Part shown: positions 1-9,988 of the stretch, piece by piece
Position numbering within the stretch: position 1 is the stretch's first letter
Layout of the letters: each line of letters starts with the position of its first letter
Assembly: GCA_037957365.1 (NCBI GenBank)
Contig: JARHVA010004230.1
Coordinates: 266,001 to 330,000 of the forward strand
Origin: Torreya grandis
Taxonomy: Eukaryota; Streptophyta; Pinopsida; Cupressales; Taxaceae
Direction of reading: 5' to 3'
Length of the DNA: 64,000 nucleotides
The notes under the pieces: model-generated
The model's input: the letters and a program-made list of their open reading frames with translations, nothing else
Databases searched by the model: none
What the model was told of the DNA's origin: nothing
Position numbers and translations under genes: made by a program

Positions 1-600
1 ATTGATGCAATATATCCTATGAGCTCTAAACCCCCACAACTCCCTATATATCTAAACCAATAGCATAGGTGTCTAATTAAATATTATGTGGCCTAGCAAC
101 ATCTCCACCAAAACTCCTAAAAATAAATAATAAAACCTCCCACTACTTGAATCGAGAATTTTAAAGTAAGATATTTCCATCATCATCATCATAGTAATCA
201 ACATCTGATCATCTCTAGCCCCTTGATATAAAGGTCTATAGCTAAACCCATCGGCATGTCACCTGATGAACACATGATCATCACCATATAAAAGTTCCAT
301 ATGCTCATCTCTTTCCTCCCTCTCAATGTGATATATTGGATCCCCCTAAATGGGAAACTATGTGATCCTATGTATATCCTCTAACAAGAATTCATCTCAC
401 TAGTTAGTAGGAGAAAGGAGTTCATGTCCAGATCACATCTCTTGATGAGGGCCATAATCATTACCACATCTCACAACACATGATGGTAGTGCATCATCAC
501 TCTGAGGCCAACCTCCTCCATGTGTGCCCAATCATCATTTGTCATGCCATGGTAGATCTCCACAAAGATATGAGGAACCCAATTTGACATCTAGATATGA
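1..600 (-). pseudogene. Plant mobile domain (PMD)-like protein remnant, truncated by window edge
   Basis: Reading the minus strand from about 590 down to 200 gives an almost open frame with about three internal stops. It contains the segments HGMTNDDWAHMEEVGLR, ALIKRCDLDMNSFLLLTSEM, FPFRGIQYITLRG and DMPMGLAIDLYIKGLEMIRC. In outline this follows the PMD/aminotransferase-like family: a 'M..DDW..IE..GL' start, an 'NSF.LP.GEMT.TLEDV..I..LP..G' core with TLEDV lost here, then a conserved tail. PMD proteins occur as host silencing factors and as passengers in plant transposons. The segment is richer in GC than its surroundings. No start codon or upstream exon is visible, and the reading degrades below position 200. 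It is probably an element-borne ORF rather than a host gene. The family call rests on remembered motif spacing, not on a search. Confidence 0.45.
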
Positions 601-3518
601 TCATGTGCCTACAAAATTCAATATAGTAAACACACTTGGTTTTTCTATAAACTACTTTGCCCATGGATTTCACCCTTTTTACCTCATTTATTCTACCTAA
701 TAACACCTATTTACTCCCATATAAACTACATTAACCTCTTTTTAAACCTACCTTATAACCCAAGCTACCCTTAAAATTTAAATACTAAAACATTTTAAAC
801 TCACCAATTGATTTCATCAAAAACACTTAGCCATTTGGTCACCATCGATGGTCACTCTAACCATCAATGATTAGGCCCTTATTTGATTAATCATTATAGA
901 CAATCGAGTATGACTATTGATAGTCATGATGTAATCATCGATGGTAAACTCTAACCTTAACCTACCCACAAAACACTTAAAACTCATCCTAACCTAAAAT
1001 ACACCTACTTAATACTTACACTACCCTCCGTCAACCTACCCCACCCTTTAAATTCATTTTCATGTACTAATTCAAAAAAAAAAACCTACAACCTAAATAC
1101 CTAGGGCCAACCCAAAACCTTCCCCAAACTAACCAAAAATCAATAAAATTCAACTAAAAATGACCAAAATCAATCTATTCTACCAAATTTATGCAGCCCC
1201 TACCTCATTCTTTGACCATCATTAAGGAAGAATCTTGGGTACTACTGCTTAGCCACACCTATGTCTATCATGCAGCCTTCATTTAAAACTAGTCAACTCA
1301 ACACAAATATCACACTCAACCACTTAGCAACCACCTCATTATCACTATTGAAAAAAACTCCAAAGCTATAAGCTCATAAAGTCAAGATTTAACAAAAGCA
1401 AATGAGTGAAAATGACATTTTTTTTCACTTTTTAAACCTTCACTTTTTTAGGGTTTTATCCTTAACAATCAATAGTTAGAATGTCAAAAAATTTAATAAT
1501 TTTGACACACTCACCTTAGTTCCCACCTTTGGAGATTACCTTCTTCACCTACCTAAATAACCATGTCCACCTTGACATTTGCCATTTTGGTCCAAACTAT
1601 CACTTATTTTAAGATGAACTTGCCTTGGTCCTTTTAACCACACTAACATTGCTATGTTGACCATTTGAACTTGAACCGTGTTATGTAACCAAACCATTTT
1701 TTTTTATTGAGATAAATTCCTACCTTAGATACTATAAAAACACTAACCATATCTAGTAGACTTGGTAGGAATAACCTGATCAACTATGCCTAATATTGTG
1801 GCCTAGTTACCTTATCACCTATCCTTTTAGAACCAACCCTTTTTTACTAACCATGGTAATTTAGTCTATGAATTATATCAGGTATATCACTTAGTTACAT
1901 TTTATGCACATGTTTATGCTTCAAATGCCCAACCACCATTGTCATCAACATCATAACTCACCATAAATTACTTGTCAAACCTACACTCAATTCAGTTTCA
2001 CCTCATCAAACCCTAGTTTGAGGGGGAACACCTCTCATGCTCATGGAAACCAAACCTTCAATCCCTAATTAATTTTTATTTTACATCTTGCTAACACAAA
2101 ATATGTAACAAAAGGGGAAAAATACAAACACTAGAAAACTACACATGATGGTTATAGATGTTGAATCACCCCTAAATCAAACCATTACCCAACCTCAGAC
2201 CATGACCCTGCGTTAGTTTAGCTAACTAGAAAAAAAAAACTTACCAACCTACCTTTTCATCCCACTTTACCTTTACCCCTTAGCTATTGATGATCACCTT
2301 GACCATCGATGATAACCTTGACTATCGATGGTCAGGTCCCTATCACATGAGCACTAAAACTCAATTCATGTTCAAACCCAAACACATCATAATTTAATTT
2401 ATATAGTGAGATAATGCATCAAAAATTAAATTTGTGTAATGATTTTTACCCTTTGTATAACCTATACCTCCATCTCTTTTTTCCCTATAAAAATAGAGTA
2501 AGAGGTGAAAAAAGATCCATAAATCTAGTGATCTAAGAATTTAGCAATTAAGAAATCAAGCTACCAATTAATAGTTATTAGGAGCTTATATCATTAGGAG
2601 ATTATTTATAGGTCTTCCCTCCAATAAAAAAATAATTAAAATAGAGACCCAAACCTCTACCAAAAATATTATTTATGCAAAGTGTTGTTACTCTACCCAA
2701 ATCACTCTAGATCAGCTACCAACTATAAAACAACTAGTTAAGTATATTTTATTTTTCAAGTTTTGTTACTCTACCCAAATCACTATATATCTTCTGACCT
2801 CCTATCCCTAAATATACCTTTAAAAATTTTCTACCTAATCATTGACCTCATCAACCCAAGAATTTTTCAACACTTCTTAGAACCCATAGTAACTACCAAT
2901 GGTCACCTTGACCATCGATGGTCATATTCAACCACCAAAAATCACCTAACCATCAATGATCACCTTAACTACTAATAATCACCCTAACTAGCGATGATCA
3001 CTATGGTAGGAAATAATAATAAGCTATTTCCACCTAATTATCCTCAACCAAATTCCATTTTCTATCTCTCTACCTGTTCATAGGGTCCATACCTATTTTC
3101 TAAACCCAACCTAACCTATGTATCATTACTATTGACTCAGTTATAACTATAATTATTTTTTTACCTTATCAACCATTTATTTATTTTTGTATTCCATTTA
3201 AATATTTTTTTTCATTTGATGCAAGTATTTAATCTTTATTTTCTTCAACTTAACTATTCTAAGAGAGTGGATTAATAACCTCCTATTAAGATTACACTTC
3301 TTAGATCTAGCTCACACTAGGAAATCCACCTTTCTATCCATATAATAACCACTTTGTTTTAGTATATTTCTTATCTATAGGTCATTCTTCCTAAGACAAA
3401 GAAGATCTCTTCACAACCATCTAGATCATGCATGTACAAACAAATAGGTTATTCTACCATACATGTATCTAGTTTCTTACTTGTTTAACTAGAAAATAAA
3501 TTTAAATTGAGAAAAACA
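600..3518. other. Unassigned AT-rich DNA upstream of gypsy element G1
   Basis: No coding segment could be recognised on either strand. The stretch should hold the 5' LTR of G1, because the G1 leader begins at 3519. However, it does not align by eye to the 3' LTR at 9989-12498. It contains the ATCGAT-centred motif clusters listed separately, and an exact 22-bp direct repeat at 2685-2706 and 2763-2784. The only longer ORF (2763-2975) has no recognisable content. I read it as old repeat sequence replaced or scrambled beyond recognition. Confidence 0.5.
838..3002. repeat. Three clusters of a GACCATCGATGGTC-type short repeat
   Basis: Degenerate copies of a self-complementary motif, best form GACCATCGATGGTC, are grouped at 838-955, 2283-2333 and 2889-3002. 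Within clusters the copies follow each other every 20-25 bases, joined by CACCTT-like spacers, for example ATGGTCACCTTGACCATCG. The third cluster has about five units in a row. The motif was not noticed elsewhere in the window. It could be a decayed minisatellite inside an LTR. Confidence 0.55.
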
Positions 3519-3743
3519 ATAACCTCCTTTAGAGTATGTTTCATTCATTCATTCTCTAACTCTTTTCCCATAAGAAATCAATTGGCATAAATAAGAGCAT
3601 TTCAAGATACATTTCAGGAGCTATCCCTTTAATCTAGATGTTCGTTTCCAATATAGGTAAACCCACATACTTGGAAATGTTCCCATGTTGCCCAAATTTA
3701 ACACCTTGTTATAGGGTACAAGATTTGGTGATAATAGTTATAT
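3519..3743 (+). repeat. G1 5' leader, repeated at 12510-12745
   Basis: From CCTCCTTTAGAGTATG onward this sequence matches 12510-12745 almost base for base. Shared segments include ATTCTCTAACTCTTTTCCCA, GAAATGTTCCCATGTTGCCC and AAGATTTGGTGATAATAG. The downstream copy is preceded by a primer-site-like TTTGGTGCATCGTCTCC. Here that site is cut down to a few bases, so the primer binding site has probably been deleted. The position before gag identifies it as the untranslated leader. Confidence 0.7.
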
Positions 3744-4149
3744 CATTATCATTGAGACCCATTTTTTTCAAGAAAAATTATCAAGGTGAATGTTTTTCTT
3801 GACAAACATTAGTTGTAAATTGGTGTGCTACTTAGAGTTTGATGACTCCTTTAAGGTAATTCTAGTTCAAGGCCATTTTTATATTATAAACTTACCTTCA
3901 TAATTCATGGTGCTCAATAGGTCATCATTTCCTAGAACATTAAATCTAATTAACCCACCCATTCATCCTAAAATTTCTCTTGAAGTTTAGTATCCACATC
4001 TTAATCTACCCTTTGAAGATGAGTATATTTATCTAAAGAGGAAGAGAGTGAAGAGTTTGAAGAAACTAAATATCTTGAAGAAGAATACATGGCTAGACCT
4101 CATGCTTTCCTACCTTCAATACTAAAAATCTAGTTCATTTTTAAGTATA

Positions 4150-5100
4150 TGATGCCATTCCTCTTAACACCATGAAAAGTGTGCCCACACTCAATGGTGA
4201 GAGTCATGTCACACTTGGTGAGAGCATTAGAGATGTTTATAACTTTTGTAGTTTCCACACATTGTTTAAGAGAACATTTCCATTAGACTCCTTTACATGT
4301 CCCTTAAATAGAAGGCTATTAATTGGTATAATGATCTAGAATGTGGATGCATCAAAACATGGGATGAGTTTAGAGTGTTGTTCAATTCTAGATTTGGAAA
4401 TGAAAGTGACCATATCTCTCTCGTTCATCAACTCAACTTGATATAAAGGGGTCCCAAATAAATAATAAATGATTTAAACAAAGGTTTTAGAATATTTGGT
4501 ATAGATTTCCTCCTCCCATGAGATCATATTCTAGATTTGTGTTTCCTACTTACTTTAAATCCATTGGGACTAAAATTATTGTCATACTTTAATATATGTG
4601 AGGATCCACTCTTCTTGAAGCATATGACTTTGCTATCAAATCTAAGAATAGTCTCATCCAATCTATAAGATTTACTCCTAAGGTGTTTATGCCTCCTTTA
4701 TCACATAATTTTACAAGTACTCTTGATTTATCATAAGTTCCTAATGTTAATACCAAAACTAAGGTTGAATCTAAGCAAGCAAAAAATAATGTGGATTAGA
4801 AAGCAAAGTTCCTAGTATTAGAGCCTCAAAATAGGAAAGATAATATGCAACAAGGTGCATATTATAATCCTTACCCCTATTAGTAATAATACGGCCAAAA
4901 ATATAGAATATGAAGAGGCCAATGGCAGCCTAATCTAAATAGGCATGATAATGCATACAATCCTAACTCTACCACTAATGAAAAGGAGATGGTACCAGTT
5001 CATAACAATTTGGTTCAGTGAGAAGATTGGTAGAAACACAAATTCATAGATGATAATGAAAATAGATATCAAGTCTTTGTGGATCAAGGAGTAATTACTC
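4150..5100 (+). pseudogene. G1 gag (capsid/nucleocapsid) remnant
   Basis: Gag would form the virus-like particle that packages the element RNA. Translation around 4305-4480 gives AINWYNDLE, then IKTWDEFRVLFNSRFG, then HISLVHQLN. These are the recognisable pieces of the plant Ty3 gag capsid (retrotrans_gag) domain, which runs 'A..W...L.....I.TW.E....F...F'. Stops interrupt it shortly after. Downstream (4840-5020) the sequence codes for a Gln/Asn/Tyr-rich stretch, as is common between capsid and protease in this group. No CCHC knuckle is recognisable. The frame is broken and the N-terminal start is uncertain. Confidence 0.7.
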
Positions 5101-5639
5101 CCCTCTTGTCAAATTAGGATGAGGTGATGATGTAAGTTAATGAGGATTGACAATGTCAAGGGGAGTTTTCACCAATTTTATAGTTGAATATAATTTTCTG
5201 CTAAATCAAGGAGCTTATATTGTATACAATACAAGGGATAAGATTAAGGATTAGGAGGTGGTATTATCATTCCCATAGGCTCATCCAATCCTCCTACAAG
5301 GTAATAAGACATAATTACAGGTGTGATAGTTCTAAGAACTTCTACATCTCCATCGAGTCAAAATATGGTAAGGCCTACTCCTTTTCATTAAGTTCTTAGA
5401 AATTATGTACCTAAAATATCACAAGATAAAGTAGGCATGTCTTCTTTAAACATTGTATATTCTTTAAAAATACTAAAACATCCATTTCTCTTTTGGATGT
5501 TCTTCATATGCCTAGTAAAAAAGAACTCATACAAAAGTAGTTATCTACAATCCTTGTTAGTGTCTCACCCCCAAATAAAATTCATAGCCATATTGATATT
5601 GTAAATTATTCTAGTACCATTATTGAAGAATATACTATG

Positions 5640-5960
5640 ACTGATAAACCTCCACCATTTTACCTTACCCTCATTATAGATGATAATTTGGTACACAATT
5701 GCATAGTCAATAGTGGATCTTCTACTTCTGTCATGCACAAGGTTATAGCTAACAAGTTGGGCCTAAAATATGAGCCATTTATCAAGGGGGTCCTTTAATT
5801 ATATGGTACACATACCAAGATAGTAGGATTGATAAAATTTTTAAAGGTTTTATTACATGATTTTCCTAGTTTTCCTATCTTGTAAGACATAGTTGTGGTT
5901 GATATCCCAACCCACTTTGTAATATGCCTATAAAGGGACTTCAAAGCTAAGATAGGTGGC
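5640..5960 (+). pseudogene. G1 aspartic protease remnant with mutated catalytic site
   Basis: The retropepsin would cleave the Gag-Pol polyprotein. Translation gives PPPFYLTLIIDDNLVHNCIV, then NSGSSTSVMHKVIANKLGL and KYEPF. This matches the plant Ty3 pattern 'VDSGSS.NIM....' except that the catalytic Asp codon is AAT (Asn) at 5709-5711. Further on it reads through to a WLYLL-like end, with stops. The related element G2 keeps Asp at this position, so the change is private to this copy. A G-to-A transition explains it. This protease should be inactive. Confidence 0.8.
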
Positions 5961-6248
5961 TATCTCTTAGATAACTAGTATTTATTGTACTTATTAAAAA
6001 GGTATGAGGCCAAGGTGACAATTAGGACATAACCCCTTGCAAGGTTTCATATTGAACCCCTTACATTGAGACAAGTTCTAAATTGAATTGTGTTCTTCAT
6101 GAAGAAAAGGATTCTATTATAGATGATGGCACTTCCTCCAAGATTTACATAGTTTTAGATTTGTTTCTTGATGAATATGGTTCTAATAATTATTATCATT
6201 AACATTATACTCTCATGGATGAAACTAATCTAGGAGTGTATTATATAC

Positions 6249-6530
6249 ATGAAGAAGAAGTACCAACACCTCTACTTGCCAAAGAAGAAGGTGAAGATGA
6301 TGTGTTATGGATGGTGTTTTTTGATGGTTCAAGAAGTAAAGTTGGTATATGAGTTCGTGTTATGTTGGTCTCCACATATAACCAATATTATTATGATTCA
6401 TATAGATTGCATTTTATTTGTACTTGTAATATGGCTGAGTATGAAGGTTTAATTCATGGTCTTTAATGGACAAGGAGAAAAGGAATCAAGAACTTGAAGC
6501 ATGTGGAGATAGTGAACTCATTGTGAATTA
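6249..6530 (+). pseudogene. G1 extra RNase H (archaeal-type-like) located before RT
   Basis: After an EEE-rich lead the frame reads FFDGSRSKVGI, a stop, VRVMLVS, then after a gap MAEYEGLIHGL, another stop and WTRRKGIKNLKHVEIVNSL. This follows the RNase H pattern 'DGS....GAG..L......AEYEAL..GL..A.......GDS.L'. The first Asp (in FDGS) and the Glu (in AEYE) are present; the third acidic site (GDSEL type) reads IVNSL. Such a second RNase H is known from the Tat/Ogre lineage. It lies between protease and RT here and also in G2 (42480-42790), so the order is a family trait. Stops make it non-functional. Confidence 0.75.
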
Positions 6531-7008
6531 GATGAGGAATGTGGATTATAAAAATAAAAAAATTTTAAAGTCATAAAATAATAGGGTATGGTATTTTCTT
6601 TAAGACTTAAATGCATTTAATATTCAATTAGTCCCAAGGGAGAAGAATAGTCATGTTGATAGACTACCTGCCATATGAGCTCAATTTAATACTCTAACTA
6701 CAATAAAAGAGGAGGGAAAATAGTATCATATTAAGATCATTATCAGATCTTATGTACTTTATAATTAAGTGTCTTGGCAAGTTTTTTACAATGACAAACA
6801 CATTGCATACTTCTTGTAAAATGAGGTTGAGTTTTCTTTTAGGAATCAAAGGAGGCTCCAAGAACAATTGGGTGATTAGATTTTGTAACTAATAACCAAT
6901 AAGATACCTAAGGGTTTTATGAACTTATACATAAAATTAAATGAGAATTATCAAAATAAGAAGGATAAATTGATAATTTTTATAAAAGAGGATAATTAAG
7001 AAAGAATT

Positions 7009-7892
7009 TTGATCTTCAAGGATAATCTCCTCAAACTAGGCAAGGTTTGTTATACATTAGAGAAGCAAGAATTCATTGAGTTTTGTAAATATTTTCATGA
7101 TATATTTTTTATGAATATAAGGAACTCAAAGGATTTGATACTATCTTATCATACCATACCATTAATTTGGAACCTTGAGTTAAACTGGTTAGACAGAAGT
7201 GAAGACCCATCAACCCCAAGGTTGAGAAACTCATGAGGTTAGAGATTATGAAAATCATTGAAAATGAGATAATATTTCCCATAAATAATTAAAAATTGGT
7301 AGCTAACCTTATTCATATTATAAATAATAATGGGCAGATAAAAATTTGTTTAGACTATAGAGATCTTAATAGATTTTTACTTAAAGAGCACTATCCTTTA
7401 CCCTCAATGTAGCAGATTTTATAAATGGTTTTAGGTTCTCAATGTTTTTATATTATAGATGGATATTCAAGTTATAATAATATTTTATTTAGTGAGGATG
7501 ATAAATTTAAGATAGACTTCACTACTAAATGGGGAACTTTTTCTTATAAGAAGATGACTTTTGGTCTGTCCAATGCTAGTGCCACATTTCAAAAAGCAAT
7601 GGACATGTCATTCAAAGGTTTGATCAATGAGATGTTATTGGTTTATCTAGATGATATAAAAGTTTTTTTTAAAGATTATAATGAACACATGAAAAACTTG
7701 AGACAAGTGTTTAAAATATGTAGGCAATATGAAGTGTCTCTTAATCCAAAAAAGTGCATCTTTGTTGTTCATGAAGGTAAGCTCTCAGGATATATTATTT
7801 CAAAGGATGGTTTGGATATTTATCTAGAGAGGAAAAAAGATATTTTAGTCTTATCATTTCCATTTCATAAGAAATTTATTCAAGTTTCTTAG
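7009..7892 (+). pseudogene. G1 reverse transcriptase
   Basis: RT copies element RNA to DNA. The frame from 7009 gives EFIEFCKYFHDIFF and HTIPL, the connector typical before plant Ty3 RT. After a frame break the long ORF at 7425-7892 contains YIIDGYSSYN, FTTKWGTFSYKKMTFGLSN, ATFQKAMD and the polymerase box VYLDD followed by SLNPKKCIF. The catalytic YLDD and the first Asp (in DGYS) are both present. Upstream, KICLDYRDLNR is readable near 7345-7370. Frameshifts between 7236 and 7425 and a stop at about 7890 break the polyprotein. Identity as Ty3/gypsy RT is secure; the lineage rests on the neighbouring domains. Confidence 0.9.
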
Positions 7893-8660
7893 GCAAGATA
7901 AATTTTTTAAGCATGTTAATACCTAGTTTTGCATATTTGGTGAAACCTATCACAGCTATGCTCAGAAAAAACCAAGTATTTTATTGCACCAAAGATGGTA
8001 AGATTAGTTTTAAATATGTAAATAAATAAATTTGAGAAGATCCTACACTTGTGAATCCTTATTTTACTAAATACTTCATTTTGAATTAATTTTATAACCT
8101 TGATACTATCTCAACCATGCTAATGCAAAAGAATGATGAGGGTGTGGAGCATCAAATCAAATTATTTAGTCAAGTTTTAGAAGATTATGAATTTAGATAC
8201 AACTTTGTGGAGAAATAGGTCCTTATTTTTTTAAGTGGACTAAATAAGTTTAGACATATGGTTTCAAATAACGTGATTCATGTTATGGTTTCTCATCTTA
8301 GCATCAAAGAGTTTTTCTTGAGAAACGATCTTAGTGAAAAGAGGGTAGGGTGGATCACTAAATGGAATATGATGTTGATATCAAGGTGATAAAATTGATA
8401 AGGGGTAAAGTATTTTGTGAACATCTAGCTTTAGATCTTCATGAGTCAAAGGAAGAGGCTCTAGTCAATCAATATTGTTCCCAATTAGCTAGTTTATTGC
8501 CTCCACAAAGTTGGACACAATATGTGATGAGCTTTATTCAAAATGGTAATATGAATATATCACAAATGAGATATTTTATATTTAAATATATTCCCTTTTG
8601 TCTTATGGATGGTGTTTTTTTATTAAGGATATCAATGGTGTGTTATTGATATGCATTGAT
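7893..8660 (+). pseudogene. G1 RT connection, degenerate RNase H and linker
   Basis: Scattered frames read like the thumb/connection and the canonical RNase H position, for example SFRRL and LNKFRHMV, then VSHLSIKEFFLRNDLSEKRV and GWITK. Where a working Ty3 RNase H has a 'TDAS' and a 'TDHK.L' box, this copy and G2 share a non-catalytic 'VSHL..KEF' version. The ORF 8362-8649 continues as YDVDIKVIKLIRGK, CEHLALD and a hydrophobic 'PFCLMDGVFL' stretch. That stretch is the linker before integrase, matched by G2 at 40354-40640. The canonical RNase H seems to have lost its active site before these copies inserted. Confidence 0.7.
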
Positions 8661-9744
8661 AATGATCAGTTTGGAGTGTTTATTGAGAAGTTTCATGATG
8701 GGGAAGAAGGAAGTCATTTATCTCCAAGAATAAAAAGTACCAATATCATGAGGGTAGGTTGTTATTAGCCTAGCCTCTTCAAGTATTTCCATACTTGGGT
8801 GAGAATGTGTGGAAAATGTGCTTTCTTTATAGGAAATTAGAATCTTGCAGTTTTTCCTTTGAAGCCTACCCATGTAGACCAACCTTTCATGCAATGGGGT
8901 CTTGATTTCATTGGCATGATAAACCCTCCATCAAGTATTGGTAACAAATGTAAACTCACAAAAACTAACTATTTTACAAGATGGGTTGAGGTAGTAGTAT
9001 TGAAGAAAGCTAATGAGAATGCTATCTTAGATTCCTATGAGATAATCATAACAAGGTTTGGCACTCTTACTATTATTTTATATAATGCTCTTAATTTTAT
9101 GGGTACTAAAATAGCTGATTGGGAAAATAGTAATGGAATATTCTTGAGAATTTCATCCAAATATTACCCTTAAGGTAATGGGTTATTTGAATCTACTAAT
9201 AATAATCTAATCAGAATCATTAAGAAAACCTTAGAGCATAACCAAAGATCTTGGCACACCAAATTGAAGAAAAACTTATGGGATGATAGGATAAATACCA
9301 AGAGGTCAACAAGGGATTCTCTTTTTGTGCTTGTTTATGGAAGGTAAGTTAGGTTTTTTATCTTTCAAGAGATACATGCCTTAGAGTTAGAACATCAACT
9401 ATAGTTTCTTGAGAATACCCCAATGGAGGTGAGATTGACAGAATGAATGGAATTTTTTAGAGACTAGAGATAAATATCATCAAGCTATAGAGCATCACCA
9501 AATACTAATTAAGAGCTATTTTGACAACAAATAAACTCAATGATCATTTCAATAATGTGACATGGTATTGAAATGGGATGAAGATAGAGCAAAACCAAGG
9601 AGACATAACAAATTTGATACACTATAAAGTGGACCAAATTTTATCATTAAGTGTAAGAAAATAGAATATTTTTAGTTATAAAGGATGAATGGAGAAGAGA
9701 TACCTATCCCTATGAATGGGATACATTTGAAACCCTACTATTGA
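8660..9744 (+). pseudogene. G1 integrase and pol C-terminus
   Basis: Integrase inserts the cDNA into the genome. ORF 8859-9173 gives PTHVDQPFMQWGLDFIGMI (first catalytic Asp present), FTRWVEVVVLKKA and NFMG. The second acidic box reads ILYNALNFMG, where the family has SDNGPNFMG, so that Asp is replaced by Tyr. The third box is YYP, a stop, then GNGLFESTNNNL with the Glu kept. The C-terminal region reads VYGR, then KPRRHNKFDTL-like pieces, and closes with EIPIPMNGIHLKPYY and a TGA at 9742-9744. G2 ends in the same way. The zinc-binding N-terminus is badly degraded. Confidence 0.85.
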
Positions 9745-9988
9745 CAGATGAAGGTAATTTTTGTAAATATTAGATTAGGCGTGTGTTGCCTTTTTTCTTG
9801 TCTTGTGTTTTAATAAGTGCTTTTAAGGCACATGTGTATTTATTATCTTGTGTCTTGATGTTTTTTTATTTTATTGTGTTTAATGTGTTGTTTATGGAAA
9901 TTTATATGTCAATCATAAATATATGTGACTCCATATCCCAATGGACATGATTATAACAAGAATACCACCCTTGGGAAATCACCAAGAA

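Noticed and set aside
1650..1680. TGTTGACCATTTGAAC as a possible start of the G1 5' LTR
   Set aside because: Only the first dozen bases resemble the 3' LTR start; the following sequence does not align, so the resemblance is probably chance.
838..3002. ATCGAT motif clusters as a CRISPR-like array
   Set aside because: Spacers are short and not unique, and the repeats are degenerate and self-overlapping; the genome is a plant.
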